Assembly: GCA_029891345.1 (NCBI GenBank)
Contig: CM057006.1
Location: 42,073,056 to 42,137,055, forward strand
Direction: 5' to 3'
Source of the DNA: Dryococelus australis
Taxonomy: Eukaryota > Arthropoda > Insecta > Phasmatodea > Phasmatidae
DNA: 64,000 bases
This document shows, one piece after another, positions 1 through 10,533 of this stretch. Positions within the stretch are counted from its first letter, which is position 1. Every line of letters begins with the position of its first letter. The notes beneath the pieces were generated by a model. That model searched no databases. It worked only from the letters and a program-made list of their open reading frames with translations, and was not told where the DNA came from. The translations under genes and the position numbers were made by a program.

Positions 1-1417
1 ATTCACATGGCGCTATCTTACAAAATGGCGGACAAAAATTGTTCCATGTAGATGCAGTTGATAGTTGTAATGTCTACGGTCAGCATTCAATGTTAATTTG
101 GAATCGATTACATGGTTTCGACGATATAGCATTCTAGGCTAAAGTCGTTACATGGCCGCCATTTTGAAAATAAGTGTCTGACATGCTTAAAACATATCAC
201 CAAACATTATCTCCATCAGTACTACTTGTTTGCCAAATTTTGTAGGAATAGGTTACCGAGTTATGACATAGTAACTATATTTATTGGTATGGCGCTATCT
301 TCTATAGCAATTTCATATTTTAGTTTGTTTTGAGTTGAATGTTTATTTATTATTAACGCAATCTTAAAGACCGTACCCTCAGAAATAGTTTAATTGTAAT
401 TCAGGAGATCGCCTTAAAGTTCTTATTTACTTGTTTGTCTACATTTAATGTATTTCGACAATTCTATTTCTTTGCTTTTATTTTGCTGGTAGCAGTACCC
501 TTGCCCGCTTCGCTGGGAATATATTTATTACTCCGCACACATAATTAATAATAGCATTAATAGGTTTTATTATAATATTTTTATTACAAAATTTCAAATT
601 TACTTTTTAAAAGTAATGAAAAATTTTTTCTTAAAGTAAGAAAATTAATTTTAACATATTATTTTAAATAGCAACCGCCTGCGACTTAGTTATTTTTTCT
701 CATAAGTTTTATTAAATTTACATTAACTTGTTAGAGCTTCTCTGTATGCTATGTTTATTGTTTTATCATTTTCTGGTAGCAAAATATATTGGTTTTCTAT
801 GAAGTTCCGGCTTTAGATAACCCGACATATAATCGGCCACGAGAAAAACATCCCTTGCTCAAATCTATTCCCACAAATTTACCTGGTTATCTTATGACGC
901 CAATTTTTTTTTTTCCGACAGTGGTTGACGTCGCTGCGTGTTACATTTGCGTCCCATAGCTGTTTCAATTTTACCCATCGAGAGCTGGGCACCTAAAACC
1001 ACTCCGGTACGTTCGACGTATGACTGACTGTTGCGGAAGTGCGAAAATCCGTTACCAGTCAGTGTCCTGTCAGCGTTAACTGACGAGCAGGTTGGGCCGG
1101 GTGCGTATGTTGCTTTTGTGTGTATTTTTTTTTGCAAGGGGGGGTGGGGGAGTGTTTATTTTCCCATTTCCGACACGGGGGAGGGCCGGGGTTGTATTTC
1201 ACGCGGCGCGCGAATTGCCATTTCCGCGAGCCCTCCTGTGATGACGAACGTGACGATGTCCCAGATGCGTAGATTACTTCGGTCTTCCCTGGGGCTGTCC
1301 TGCGGCGGCTCCGAGGGTGTTTGCCTAGCCTTCTCGGACACTCGTCGCCGTGCCCGAAGGGCGATTATGCCTCTTGCATTCGGGACCCGCCCGAGACGTC
1401 CTTAAGCTGGCTTTGCA
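1..1417. other. unassigned non-coding sequence
   Basis: AT-rich to about 900, then a GC-richer stretch (about 1135-1400) with a G run near 1140. The open frames here are short, overlap on both strands and show no recognisable domain. A short hairpin-like motif of the CCCGCTTCGCTGGG type sits at 504-517; similar motifs occur in insect interspersed repeats, but nothing else supports an element. The last 45 bases (1371-1430) resemble 3311-3370. Confidence 0.5.
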
Positions 1418-1443
1418 ATTAAAACATTGTCACACTTTTTGAC

Positions 1444-2024
1444 GTGAATACGTCTTTAGATTTGCGACCGTAGTGGGAGGCAACCCAGAAAATCCGATGA
1501 TAACAAAGTCGGGGGATAAAGTTTGGCATTGAAACTCCGAATATATCGTCTACATTCAAAATTAAATTACACCACTCGATTGCCAAATATCAAAGTATAT
1601 GGTACGTTGAGTGAGGACTGCGAAGCATTACGCGGGGGTATTTTGATTTCGTTTCGCCGCATCTCATTAGTTCCGCGTAGTATAACTTTTGACTAGGAGA
1701 AACTACGACGCTCGTTTGAGTTTCAATCAACAGCTCTCGTCAATATCAATCGATTGCGTGTATAAAAACATTTGTGTGGCGTGGTTATGGTGAAATTGTA
1801 TGCGTTTAATGTATACGCGTCAAAAATCCCAAGTCGAAATACAGAAATCGTATACGGTTGTAAAGAGCATCTCAAAAGCAATCTAGCGATACCCATAAAA
1901 CCCCCATATGATCGAGTGAAGGGGTGTGCCGGGAACGTAAAATAAACATCAAGGCGTCCAAGCCCGTCAACGTAGACGTATTCACCCAAAACAAACGGCT
2001 GCGTCCCTAACACGGCCACGCCCC
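1444..2024 (+). mobile_element. Family E repeat, copy 1
   Basis: This segment is collinear with 43485-44124 over its whole length, with indels. It begins GTGAATACGTCTTTA and holds the internal inverted motif AGACGTATTCACC near its right end (about 1973-1985). It lies inside a B element, between TTTTTGA and ATCAAACC of the B consensus. An ORF on the minus strand (1723-2037) shares the peptide LLLRCSLQPYTISVFRLG with the second copy, but this is expected from DNA similarity and does not show coding. Class unknown. Confidence 0.65.
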
Positions 2025-2113
2025 ATTTTTTAATCAAACCTTTGAAAAATAACCCTCATGTATGACGTGTTTAGTTACTTCCTAACTATGTCATCTATCA
2101 CAACCGCTTTATG

Positions 2114-2252
2114 TAGGCCATTCATGGTCAATTGAGCACTTTTTAAAGTCCTTTCATTTGGAATAATAGTCAATAAATATATATTACGTTAACCGTGGAC
2201 TTAACTTCAAGATTGTGGTAGATTATTTACACTGTTTTTATTACTTACATGA

Positions 2253-2290
<38 letters not shown>

Positions 2291-2337
2291 TATATATATG
2301 TGGGTAAAGGATAAAACATGGCTGAAAGATAAAAGTA
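2114..2337 (-). mobile_element. Family A2 MITE, right end lost
   Basis: Begins AGGCCATTCATGGTCAATTG, a diverged A-type TIR, and follows the A2 consensus (TTTGGAATAATAGTCAATAA) to AAAGATAAAAG, where the next A2 copy starts. An expanded TA microsatellite replaces part of the middle. Confidence 0.6.
2257..2300. repeat. (TA)n microsatellite
   Basis: An almost pure TA tract with one break, inside the A2 copy at 2114-2337. Confidence 0.9.
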
Positions 2338-2577
2338 TAGGCTGTTCACGATAAATTGAGCACTTTTTAAGGCCCTCTCAACATGCATTAACCACCAATA
2401 AATATATCTTATTGCAGCCTCGGGCATTAAATTTTGAAGGTTGTGAAATGTATACACTGTGTTTATTAGTCACGTTGCAATGTTTATATTAAGAAGCAGC
2501 AGGAAGTTGGAAATTGGATGAAAGGAAAAATTCAGAAGGGCCTTAAAAAGTGCTCACTTTACCGTGAATATCCTTTA
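2338..2577 (-). mobile_element. Family A2 MITE
   Basis: Starts TATAGGCTGTTCACGATAAA and ends AAGTGCTCACTTTACCGTGA followed by ATATCC. The ends are inverted repeats and the element abuts the truncated A2 copy on its left. Confidence 0.75.
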
Positions 2578-2640
2578 CGTCTGTTAACATAAAAGTTTCT
2601 TATTTTTCGTTAATTTGAAATTTTACTTATATTTGATTTC

Positions 2641-3045
2641 TTCTTCTTCTTCTTCTTCTTATATCGTTATGCCCAACTGATGAGCGCGATTGAACTTATT
2701 TAGCAGATGTGTTTGCTTTCTTCTTTTCGCAAAATCTCTTCATCCTCTCACTGTCGTCCTTCCTACGTTCCTCTGTCCAGGTGTTCTTTCTTCTAATATT
2801 CGGTTTGTTGGCAAATTGATGGCTGTCGACCAGAGTTCCGAATCTGCATCCGTCCTGTATGGTGTCTCCTGTGATTCCAATTTACTTATGTTCGATGTGA
2901 TGATACTTTGTGACGTAATGATGCTCGCTGCTGTGTTGATGAAGGTTATGCCTGTGGTGCTTGTGTCTTCCTGTGTTGTCATGTCCATGCTTGTTGCTGT
3001 GGTCTAGGGCGCTTTCCATTCGGGCGAGAGTTGGCGCTGTTCCGA
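2641..3045 (-). mobile_element. 5'-truncated LINE 3' end with (GAA)n tail
   Basis: Read on the minus strand this piece ends in a run of GAA triplets (2640-2662), directly against family B sequence. That is the arrangement left by a 5'-truncated non-LTR retrotransposon. The minus frame 2740-2988 is open for 82 codons and looks like an eroded C-terminal coding tail, but no reverse-transcriptase motif is present, so the clade cannot be named. Target-site duplications were not identified. Confidence 0.4.
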
Positions 3046-3365
3046 ACGCTTTATTAATTATAATAGTTCGTTTATAATAAATATGAATTGAAACAGTGAG
3101 AAAACATGCGTGCTGGTAGCGCATAGTAAGACATAGTGCTCATGAAAGATATTATTACAACTCGGTGCGCACAAATTCGGTGCCTGTTCCTTGTGATGTA
3201 AATTTCTAGACTTAGTTGAGGTTTGTTTGAACGAGGCGTAGGAATATCCTGGAAGTAGAATCTACGCAGGGCTTCAGAAAAGTGTGAAATAACCGTGAAT
3301 GAATTGTATGTTTCTTACATTCGGTCCTGCCCGCGCCGTTCTCAAGCTGGCTCTGCAATTAAAAC

Positions 3366-4763
3366 ATTATCTATTCGCTGTTTCTTCAGGCTTTTTGAAT
3401 CTAACCTTTGAAAATTCCCCCCCCCCCCATGTATGACAAGTTTGGTTATTTCCTAAATATGCCTAGTATCACAAGAGTTTTAGACTTCTGTTAACATACA
3501 AGTACCTTATATGTCGTCAAATCGGATGTTTACTTGTATTTTATCTATAAATTATAATATTTCATTCATAATCAGTACGAATTAAATACTGTGAGAAAAA
3601 AGGCTTGTCGGTAATGCATATTAATGGTCGATTTCACCACGTGAGATAACGATAGTTTATCGAAATTAAGTGCCAAATTACCTCGATTATTTGTAGGTAT
3701 TTTATGTTTCACCACCCACCGTATCTCGCTCGATTTTCTCTGTGTATCTAGATAAAATATTTTGGTGGATAAAGTCTCATTATCGAGATAAAACTGAAAA
3801 ACATAAACAAACACATTAGACTACTCGCAAATAAATTTGGAAAATGATAGAGAATTATTATTTATAGATTATTAGCATAACAAGAAATAGTAACAATCAT
3901 ATAATCTCGATATGGTGGCAAAATGAATGCAAGAGTATTCAGGAAAATGTCGATGCATAGAAATTAATTTGGGAAACAGAGTGTTATCTGTTTTCTATAT
4001 AAAACAGTAGTATTTTAATTATAATATGTATTTAATATTCCCAGATTCGTGTAGTTTAAGTTTATTCGCTGCATATGATTCGATAAACAATAATGCACTT
4101 AATTTGAGGTTATGAATTGAGGCCTGGATGTAAAACACGTAATCGTTCAAAATTAAAAAAATCTATCAAATTTATGAGCTACGCAACAAACTATAATTCT
4201 ACCGCAAAAATAACAGTAACTTGTGAACCATATTATACTTAAGCCTGTATTTTCAGAGATTTCATTTCCACAGTATGGCGTTTATTTCAGCATGTTGGCC
4301 TGAATAGGTTTCTTTTAATAAGTAAGTACTATTGGCTCTTTAGAAAAGTATGTTGAAAGGAAAATAACATTTAAACCATCGATAATATTACATATTTTAT
4401 TGATAGAACATTTCGAAAAATGCAATTTTCCGCGTTTAGTTTATGCTGATACTTTCCGGTATTACCTCTAACAGTTTTTTATTGCAATACATGTTTATTT
4501 TGTTGCTTTTTCTCGTGAAAATATCATCTGTACAACGAAAAAATATGCACTTTATTAAACGTAACATAACAAACGTTCTCTGACTGAGCCAGCGAAGTAG
4601 AAATCGAAATAAAGTCAGAATGAGCACGAATGTGGCGCGCTCTCCCTTTGGTTTAATTTTTTAGACTCGGTTAAGCTTTGTTTGCACGAGGCGTATTAAA
4701 ATTCTGGAAGTAGAACTTTAGCAGCGCTTCAGGGAAACCGGAAGTAACCGTGAATGGACTATA
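3366..4763 (-). mobile_element. Family B MITE split by a ~1-kb insertion
   Basis: The left part runs 3366-3632 (CTATTCGCTGTTTCTTCAGG onward). The right part runs 4621-4763 and ends GGAAGTAACCGTGAATGGAC. The two parts match the two halves of the uninterrupted copy at 14506-14932, so the sequence between them is an insertion or replacement; about 40 bases of B are missing at the junction. Confidence 0.65.
3633..4620. other. unclassified insertion in a B element
   Basis: About 990 bp of AT-rich sequence. It opens with TGGTCGATTTCACCACGTGA and has repeated short TTATCGA/TATCTCGAT-like motifs in its first 200 bases. TCGATTTC near the left edge and GAAATCGA near the right edge are inverted, a weak hint of a DNA transposon. 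No coding frame is convincing. Confidence 0.35.
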
Positions 4764-4769
4764 TATGTA

Positions 4770-4958
4770 TAGTCCATTCACGACTGGAACAGACTTAAGA
4801 AAATTAACCGTTAAAAAAAACATCCTAGCCATTAGCTGCGTGCATAGTTGGTAAAAAGGGCACTGCACCCGCTTCTGCCACTTTTTATACTAGCTATGCA
4901 CGCAGCTAATGGTTAGGATGTTTTTTCATAAGTCTATTCCAGTCGTGAATGTACTATA
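4770..4958. mobile_element. Family C foldback MITE
   Basis: Nearly the whole element is palindromic. AACATCCTAGCCATTAGCTG in the left arm returns as CAGCTAATGGTTAGGATGTT in the right arm. The outer ends are TATAGTCCATTCACGACTGG and its inverse, ending in ACTATA. It has no coding capacity and directly abuts the right end of a B element whose TIR also carries GTCCATTCACG. Confidence 0.8.
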
Positions 4959-5756
4959 CACATGTATACAGACGTCTGCTGTGAGGTCAGATATTAGATC
5001 TGCACACGCGCACTTTAGGAATTTGCAAAAGTTTATTCGCTACTGAACAAGGGATATTTAGTGCTATCATCTGTTAAGCACCTCCGCATAATGCTCCGAA
5101 GTCATTAAGGGAATAGCGTATTTACACACAGCGCAGCTTTGAAGACGCTGGCACCAGTTGTGTGTTGAACACACGCTTCCCGGACCCAATTAGCGTGTGC
5201 GTACTGTAACTCACTCGATCCAGGCGAACTGGTATAACGTACAGCGGAAGCACCGAGCGAACAATATCGTAGTTCGACGTGACGTATACCAGGCTATGGC
5301 CTCGTGTTCTGTTGTTCTGTAACAGGGGCGTAAACAGGAATTTACTTTTTTTTTTTTTTTGGAAAAAAATATGAAAGCTATAATATTATTTAAAGTATTA
5401 GTTCAAAAAATTATATTTAACCAATGGGCGAATATACAGATACGGAACTACACATAACTTATAAAAAAATTAAAGATATCAGTTTACTTATGTCTAGTTC
5501 AAGAATTATTTATGATCAACGGTTTAATATAAAGATACAGAATCACTATATGCAGTAAACATCATTCATGTTCAAGGGGATCATACATTTCTTATATTTA
5601 AAATAATAAATTTTTTGCAAATTTTTCTTTCGAAGTTTTTTTTATTTCGTTTGGGGGGGGGGGGATATATCCAGATATACTTCCCCTTTTACTGGCTACA
5701 CCCCTGCTGTAGTCAGATGTTGGTTCGTCGGGGATCAGTCGAGCTATAGTTTTATA
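4959..5756. other. unassigned non-coding sequence
   Basis: Mixed sequence with a T run near 5346-5360 and a G run near 5653-5664. No gene or repeat relation was recognised. Confidence 0.4.
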
Positions 5757-5895
5757 GGCTGTTCACGGTAAAGTGACACTTTTGAGGGCCCTAGTTACTT
5801 TTTCCCTATCAGCCATTTTTTTTATCCTTCCGCCCTTGATGTTGATGTGAATAAATATTGGTGTGCAAGTAATAAGCACAGCGTGTATGTTTTAC
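5757..5895 (+). mobile_element. Family A2 MITE, 3' part missing
   Basis: Starts GGCTGTTCACGGTAAAGTGA and follows the A2 body (GGCCCTAGTTACTTTTTCCC, then AATAAATATTGGTGTGCAAG) until about 5895. Unrelated sequence follows instead of the second TIR. Confidence 0.65.
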
Positions 5896-6289
5896 AGTTA
5901 ACGTCTGATGCTACATTTTCCGCACTCGCGATCCTAACAGTTGAAAGAGCAGTCGGAAACATTGTCGCATGGGTAACTGCACACACATTATTAACTACGG
6001 ATGCGAAGATTATGTCTCCGCAAAAAAATCGCATAGTTACCGCCAAATGGCGAGACAGCTGCGATATTACTGGAAAAACTCATTAAAATGAAATATTCCC
6101 CCTTGAGATTTATAGAATTATTAGAAAATAATGTGTTAGCTAGTCAAGCTCGAATTACAGAATTTTTTTGTCCGTAAAATGTTGAGTTTTCTACTGTCTC
6201 TTTGCGTTTTTAGGTTCGTAATGCATTTGTGGCATGTTTGTATTTTATGGCTCAAAATAACGCATTGGTGTTTTGGGTGGCTGTAACAG
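5896..6289. other. unassigned sequence
   Basis: Short overlapping frames on both strands (for example 5847-6086 and 5822-6046) with no recognisable domain. No gene is supported. Confidence 0.4.
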
Positions 6290-6484
6290 CGATGTTCAAT
6301 GCGGTCGAAGCGCGACGGATATGGAACAGCGCAGGAATGAAACCCACCGACGAGCGGCATCGTCCTGCATGCGAACATCGCGAGAGCAACCCCCCCCCCC
6401 CCCCCACGGCGGGAATCGAGTCCAGCATGCTTTGGCGGGAGCACGGCGCTCTAGCCACAACGCCATACCGCGGCCCCCTGTCTC
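6290..6484 (-). mobile_element. tRNA-derived SINE
   Basis: On the minus strand it starts GGGGGCCGCGGTATGG. It then shows a pol III A-box-like GTTGTGGCTAGAGCGC and a B-box-like GGACTCGATTCCCGCC, spaced as in a tRNA, followed by a G run and a GC-rich body. The same GGGCCGCGGTGG-type head starts the SINE at 48479. No TSD was identified. Confidence 0.6.
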
Positions 6485-6514
6485 GAGCAGATGAAGCGGA
6501 TAAATATGTGTATA

Positions 6515-6751
6515 GGCTGTTCGCGATAACACAAGCACTTTTCGAAGCCCTCTTCATTTGGAATAATAGTCAATAAGTATGCATTTCATTTTAGTATTGG
6601 ACTTTACTTCCAGGTGCATTGAAATATACACACTGTGCGTATTACTTATAGAGGCGTATTTATTTAAAAACGTTGTTAAAGGATAAAAAAATAACTGAAA
6701 GGAAATAGTAACTACGGCCTCAGAAGTGTCCACTTTACTGTTAACAGTCTA
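6515..6751 (-). mobile_element. Family A2 MITE
   Basis: Starts GGCTGTTCGCGATAACACAA and ends CACTTTACTGTTAACAGTCTA. The body carries TTTGGAATAATAGTCAATAA. TA flanks it on both sides and an A1 copy follows immediately. Confidence 0.75.
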
Positions 6752-6754
6752 TAT

Positions 6755-7177
6755 AGGCTATTAACGGTAAAATGAGCACTTTTGAAAGCCCTGCTTAAGA
6801 TCTACTTTTATGCACGCTGTGTAGTCTTCCGCCTTATATAACATTGATATTGTAATGGGCATCATCGCTATTCATGCGTCAGTCAAGTGAAACTGTGAAA
6901 TTATTAGAAAAGTAAATATTTTACAAATATACTCATTTTTACACTTAGATTCATTAAAAAAAATGACAAAAACGAAATAAATACTTTAAGTTATCAGAAA
7001 TGGTTACCTAACACTTTATGTTCTACGTCAAGATACGGAACTACTTCCCGTCCATCGTTATGACCGTTATTGGGTGCATGTCGCTCAGTGCGTCCGTTAA
7101 AATATATGCAGAATATGGGGCAGTGACTAATTTCTAAGGTTGATTTCGAAAGTGTTCACTCTATCGTGGGTAGCTTT
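6755..7177 (-). mobile_element. Family A1 MITE
   Basis: Starts GGCTATTAACGGTAAAATGA, runs through GCCCTGCTTAAGATCTACTT and ends CACTCTATCGTGGGTAGC. Degenerate TIRs. It is wedged between an A2 copy and a B copy. Confidence 0.75.
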
Positions 7178-8113
7178 TATTCTGTTCGCCGTTTCTTCAC
7201 ACTTTTCGAATCAAAACATAGAAAAATCGCCCCATGCATGACAAGGTTAGTTGTTTCCTATATATGTCATGTATCACAAGCGTTTTGCACTTCTATAGGT
7301 TACGTAGAACAAAACAAAGTCGCCCGGCCGCGTGTGTCTTGTGTATTCGGCTAAGGCTTCTTAATTACTTGATGAATTTTGATCCAATATCCACCATCAT
7401 TTAGAGAATTTCTTGAGGAAGGTTTGGGTTTATAATACATTAATATTTAACGTAAGGATAGTAGAGAAACGTCGACTTTTCTAATCAAGTCGGAAAAAAA
7501 GCCACTTTTCAGGCGCTCACATGGCTTACGCTGACTAAACCATGAGAGTTACTCCAAATTAATGCAGAACACAATCGTAGATCTCAAAAAGGTCTACAAA
7601 AAAGTCCACGGCAGTATATGCTTATCTTTTAAGGATGGCCCACTGTAACCATTTTGTGTCTTTCAAAGTTCACTTACGGAGACTTTTTTGAACAACACAA
7701 TATTAATCCTTTGTTAGTTACCTTAAGCATTTAATCTATATACTTGCTGTAAACCTAAACAACGCCATATTTGTGAGTCGCACCCGAGCGAGGCTGGGGC
7801 GGGTCGCGAGCGTGTTAATATAATAGTTCCTTATTTTTGGATGAATTGAATTTTTTATTTTATTTTTTTTTCAATTTATCTGTAAATTATAGTATTAGTT
7901 TATAATCAACACGAATAGAAACACTGAGCTGGTAATAGCCAGTAAGAAATAGTGTTTAAGCAAAATGTTTGTAACGTGAGTGCTCACGAGTACGGGGTAT
8001 AATTTTCTAAGCCGGTTAAGCTTTGTTTGCACGAGGCGGAAGAACATCCTGGAAGTAGAACTTTAGCAGGGGCTTCAGGAAAGTTGGATTTTAACCGCGA
8101 ATGTACTACTGTG
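7178..8113 (-). mobile_element. Family B MITE interrupted by family D
   Basis: The left part is 7178-7294 (TCTGTTCGCCGTTTCTTCAC to GCACTTCT) and the right part 7813-8113 (TGTTAATATAATAGTTCC to GCGAATGTACTA). In uninterrupted copies CTTCT is followed directly by GTTAACATA, so the 7295-7812 segment is an insertion. Confidence 0.75.
7295..7812 (+). mobile_element. Family D interspersed repeat, copy 1
   Basis: Begins near ACGTAGAACAAAACAAAGTC and ends with the GC-rich GGCTGGGGCGGGTCGCGAG. It is inverted relative to the copy at 42187-42684, with which it aligns throughout (for example TTTTGATCCAATATCCACCA against the inverse of TGGTGAAAACAGTATCAAAA). It sits in a B element, which proves mobility, but no TIR or protein identifies its class. 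Confidence 0.65.
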
Positions 8114-8230
8114 CTGATAAACCGAGGAGGAGGGGTGGATGCCGGGGTTTCATTCTCTTCCCACGCACAGGTGAAGCGGGCTTGTTTAGTTTCGCGCCTC
8201 CGCTCTCCTCGCGGGAAGATGTATTTGTCC

Positions 8231-8446
8231 GGTGATTAAAGCCAGTACCTGGCGTTTTATCACCGGGTCCCCGGGGGACCATCAAACACAACCTTGCCCC
8301 TCCCCCTCCCCGGTGTTGTTCGTTGGCTTTGCATGTCGCGCCGTGGCTTCTGTTCCCTGCGATATGAGAGATCGTCGACGTTCCATCAGTCATGGGTGTG
8401 CCGCTAGCTCGCCTCTTCAGCGCCTCTCGAAACGAAAGGAAATTTA
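8231..8446 (+). other. GC-rich block, possible SINE remnant
   Basis: Holds a small hairpin (CCGGTGAT at 8229-8236 against ATCACCGGG at 8260-8268) and a CCCCTCCCCGGTGTTGTTC stretch resembling CCCTCTTCCCGGTGCTGCTC in the SINE at 48479. A long minus frame (8106-8588) crosses it but matches no known protein. Confidence 0.25.
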
Positions 8447-8485
8447 ATTTGTATCGGTTCACTACTTCGTACGCATGCCATTGAG

Positions 8486-8869
8486 GACTTTGAATCGCTC
8501 TAGCCACTTCTTTTTGGGATGGAAAGGAGGACAGCACATAAAAACAAACAAAAAAAAGATAAATGAAGGAACTTTTTTTTTTTACCAATTTTTTTATTAT
8601 GCAGTTATCCTAAGAAAATTTTAATCCAGTACCTATTTACATCCCTGATCATCATATCGCTCTAGCAACTGCGGCCCCATTAAACCACCGCGGCCCCACT
8701 TTGAATAACTCTAGCCACTGGGCCACTACAGCTTTTTGGACGGAAAGGAGGACAGCCCATAGAAACAAATAAAGGAGAAACGACGGAATTTTTTTTAACA
8801 ATGCCTTTTTTTTATGCTGTAATCAATCCTAAGAAAAGCTTAATCCAGTACCTATTTACATCCCTGATT
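8486..8869 (-). repeat. tandem duplication of a SINE-related unit
   Basis: Unit 1 (8486-8649) and unit 2 (8699-8869) share ACTTTGAAT, CTCTAGCCACT, GGAAAGGAGGACAGC and the 3' block CCAGTACCTATTTACATCCC, offset by about 212 bases. On the minus strand each unit carries an A-box-like GTGGCTAGAG, and GGGGCCGCGGTGGTTTAATG lies at the junction, so the units are probably tRNA-derived SINE pieces. Confidence 0.6.
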
Positions 8870-9263
8870 ATAATGTTTTCCTGATCCGTTTGAGATTTCT
8901 CGATGAAACAAAGACTGCGTTGGTCCTGGGGTTATTATCAAAAGACTGTAAATGTGATGTCACTGCGTTCAGTGGTTTTTGAGTTAAATCCGGTCGGACA
9001 GACAGGCATGTAAAAAGTTAACATTAGATATGGCTTAGTAATTAATTATACTGTATGAAAAATAATTAAATGTGGAAGATTCGATAATCACAGTACAGAC
9101 ACTTCTATTTTATTTAGTAGTATAGATATCTTCCGCCTGATGCACGCACAGATTTGTTTCTGAAAACTTTGACTTTCTCCTTATAATTATATGGCTGGTG
9201 TTGCAGAATGGTGTGATTGTTTTTTATTAAATCTATGATTGGCCGCTTATTGCATACTTACTA
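8870..9263. other. unassigned sequence with a retroposon-like motif
   Basis: GGTCGGACAGACAGGCATG (about 8992-9010) resembles the GACAGACAG-rich 3' parts of some insect retroposons. No gene. Confidence 0.3.
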
Positions 9264-9501
9264 TAGACTGTTCACGGTAAATTGAGCACTTTTGACGCCC
9301 TATCTACTTTTTCCTTTCAGCTGTTTCTTATCCTTTAACCACGTTTTTAAATAAATATTGCCATGTTAGTAGTAAACACAGTTTATATATTCCACTGCAC
9401 TCGAAAGTTTATGCTTAACGCTAAAATAAAATAAATTTATTGGTTACTCTTCCAAAAGAGAGGGCTTTCAAAAATGCTCACTTTACCGTGAATAGCCTAT
9501 A
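9264..9501 (+). mobile_element. Family A2 MITE, complete
   Basis: Starts TAGACTGTTCACGGTAAATT and ends CTCACTTTACCGTGAATAGC plus CTATA. The body follows the A2 consensus throughout (TTATCCTTTAACCACGTTTT, AGTAGTAAACACAGTTTATA). Confidence 0.85.
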
Positions 9502-10149
9502 ACACATAATGACCAACCTAACTCTCCTGTTAGAAGACCAAACTTCTAGATTATCGCTAATGACTCTCTGAAAGTGTAAGGAGTAAGAAAATTGCTCACT
9601 TTGTAACAACAAAAAATTTAAATATAGAAGATGAAAAAATATAATAAAAATATATGTTTAGTCATATTGCACACACGTTGAGTTGGTTAACTGGAACAGA
9701 GGCAAATACTTATATAACTGTAAACCAGGATGACATAGAGCTATTTTATATTTTATTGTTTTAATTTTAATTTAATCTACAGCTGTACATGCCTTTCGGT
9801 TAGAGAGGTTTACTGAAACTTAAGATCGCAGCAAGACACACATATACATTTATATATGAGTTGCTCTGTATTTGCTACCATAACGTCTCGGTACGAAGAT
9901 ATCAGCGTTGTTTTTTTTATCGCTTCTTGCTTAACACTTTGAGGTCCATGTCCAAGTCCAGCCCGAAGAACGACAGTGTAAAAATATTACTGTACTTTAG
10001 AATAAAAATATTGCAGATATATTTTCAATCCGCCCTACTCTTTACACCTAATTTTTACGAGATCATATGTTACAACACTAATAACTTTTGCGACTAATAT
10101 ATTATGATTTTTGTGTATTTGCTTAAACGAATATTATAGGCTGTATGTT
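9502..10149. other. AT-rich non-coding sequence
   Basis: No repeat relation or credible coding frame. The plus frame 9861-10097 has no recognisable domain. Confidence 0.4.
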
Positions 10150-10305
10150 CTCTTTTACACGGGGAGTGTTTTTTTTTATGTATGTCCCATTTCCCCCGCC
10201 CTTGCTACCCTGCGCCACTCCATACATCACTTCACCTTCATCGGCTCTCAAGACCTCGATGTTAAGAGCCGCCCAGGTCTCTACACTCCACTCTTTTACA
10301 CGGGG
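10150..10305 (+). mobile_element. 5'-truncated SINE with 15-bp TSD
   Basis: CTCTTTTACACGGGG occurs perfectly at 10150-10164 and 10291-10305. Between them lies a segment ending TCTCAAGACCTCGATGTTAA then GAGCCGCCCAGGTCTC, the same 3' module as in the SINE at 48479 (TCTCAAGGCCTCGTTGTTAA). Matching flanking repeats around a shared SINE tail are the mark of LINE-driven retroposition. Confidence 0.75.
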
Positions 10306-10533
10306 GGAAAAAATGGTAGATTGGTATGTGATCAGCTCTGCTCTTCATTGGCTGACAGCCGACCTATGACGAACGTTGTAATGTACATTAAACGCTTTCG
10401 GCGAGGGAGGGCGAATAAGATGGTGATTAGTGGAATTGGTAGGACCGACAGAACTGGTATCCCAGTAGCGATTGTTATACAAACGTCACTTTCTAGCTTC
10501 TCTTGAATGCCTGTGAACCTGCAAAAATCCAAG

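Larger units (their letters stand above)
1418..3306 (-). mobile_element. Family B MITE split by four insertions
   Basis: Pieces of one family B element occur in the correct order: 1418-1443 (CACACTTTTTGA), 2032-2110, 2577-2640 (TCTGTTAACATAAAAGTT) and 3046-3306, which ends in AACCGTGAATGAATTGTA. Compared with the uninterrupted copy at 14506-14932, the gaps hold a family E copy, two A2 copies and a LINE 3' end. The outermost left TIR bases are missing. The element is non-coding and non-autonomous; the superfamily is inferred only from its TA-type ends. Confidence 0.65.

Noticed and set aside
1723..2037. 104-codon frame as a gene
   Set aside because: Part of a dispersed repeat (family E) with indels between copies; kept only as a question in the findings.
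8106..8588. 160-codon minus-strand frame
   Set aside because: It crosses a GC-rich block and half of a tandem SINE-like unit; no domain and no support as a gene.
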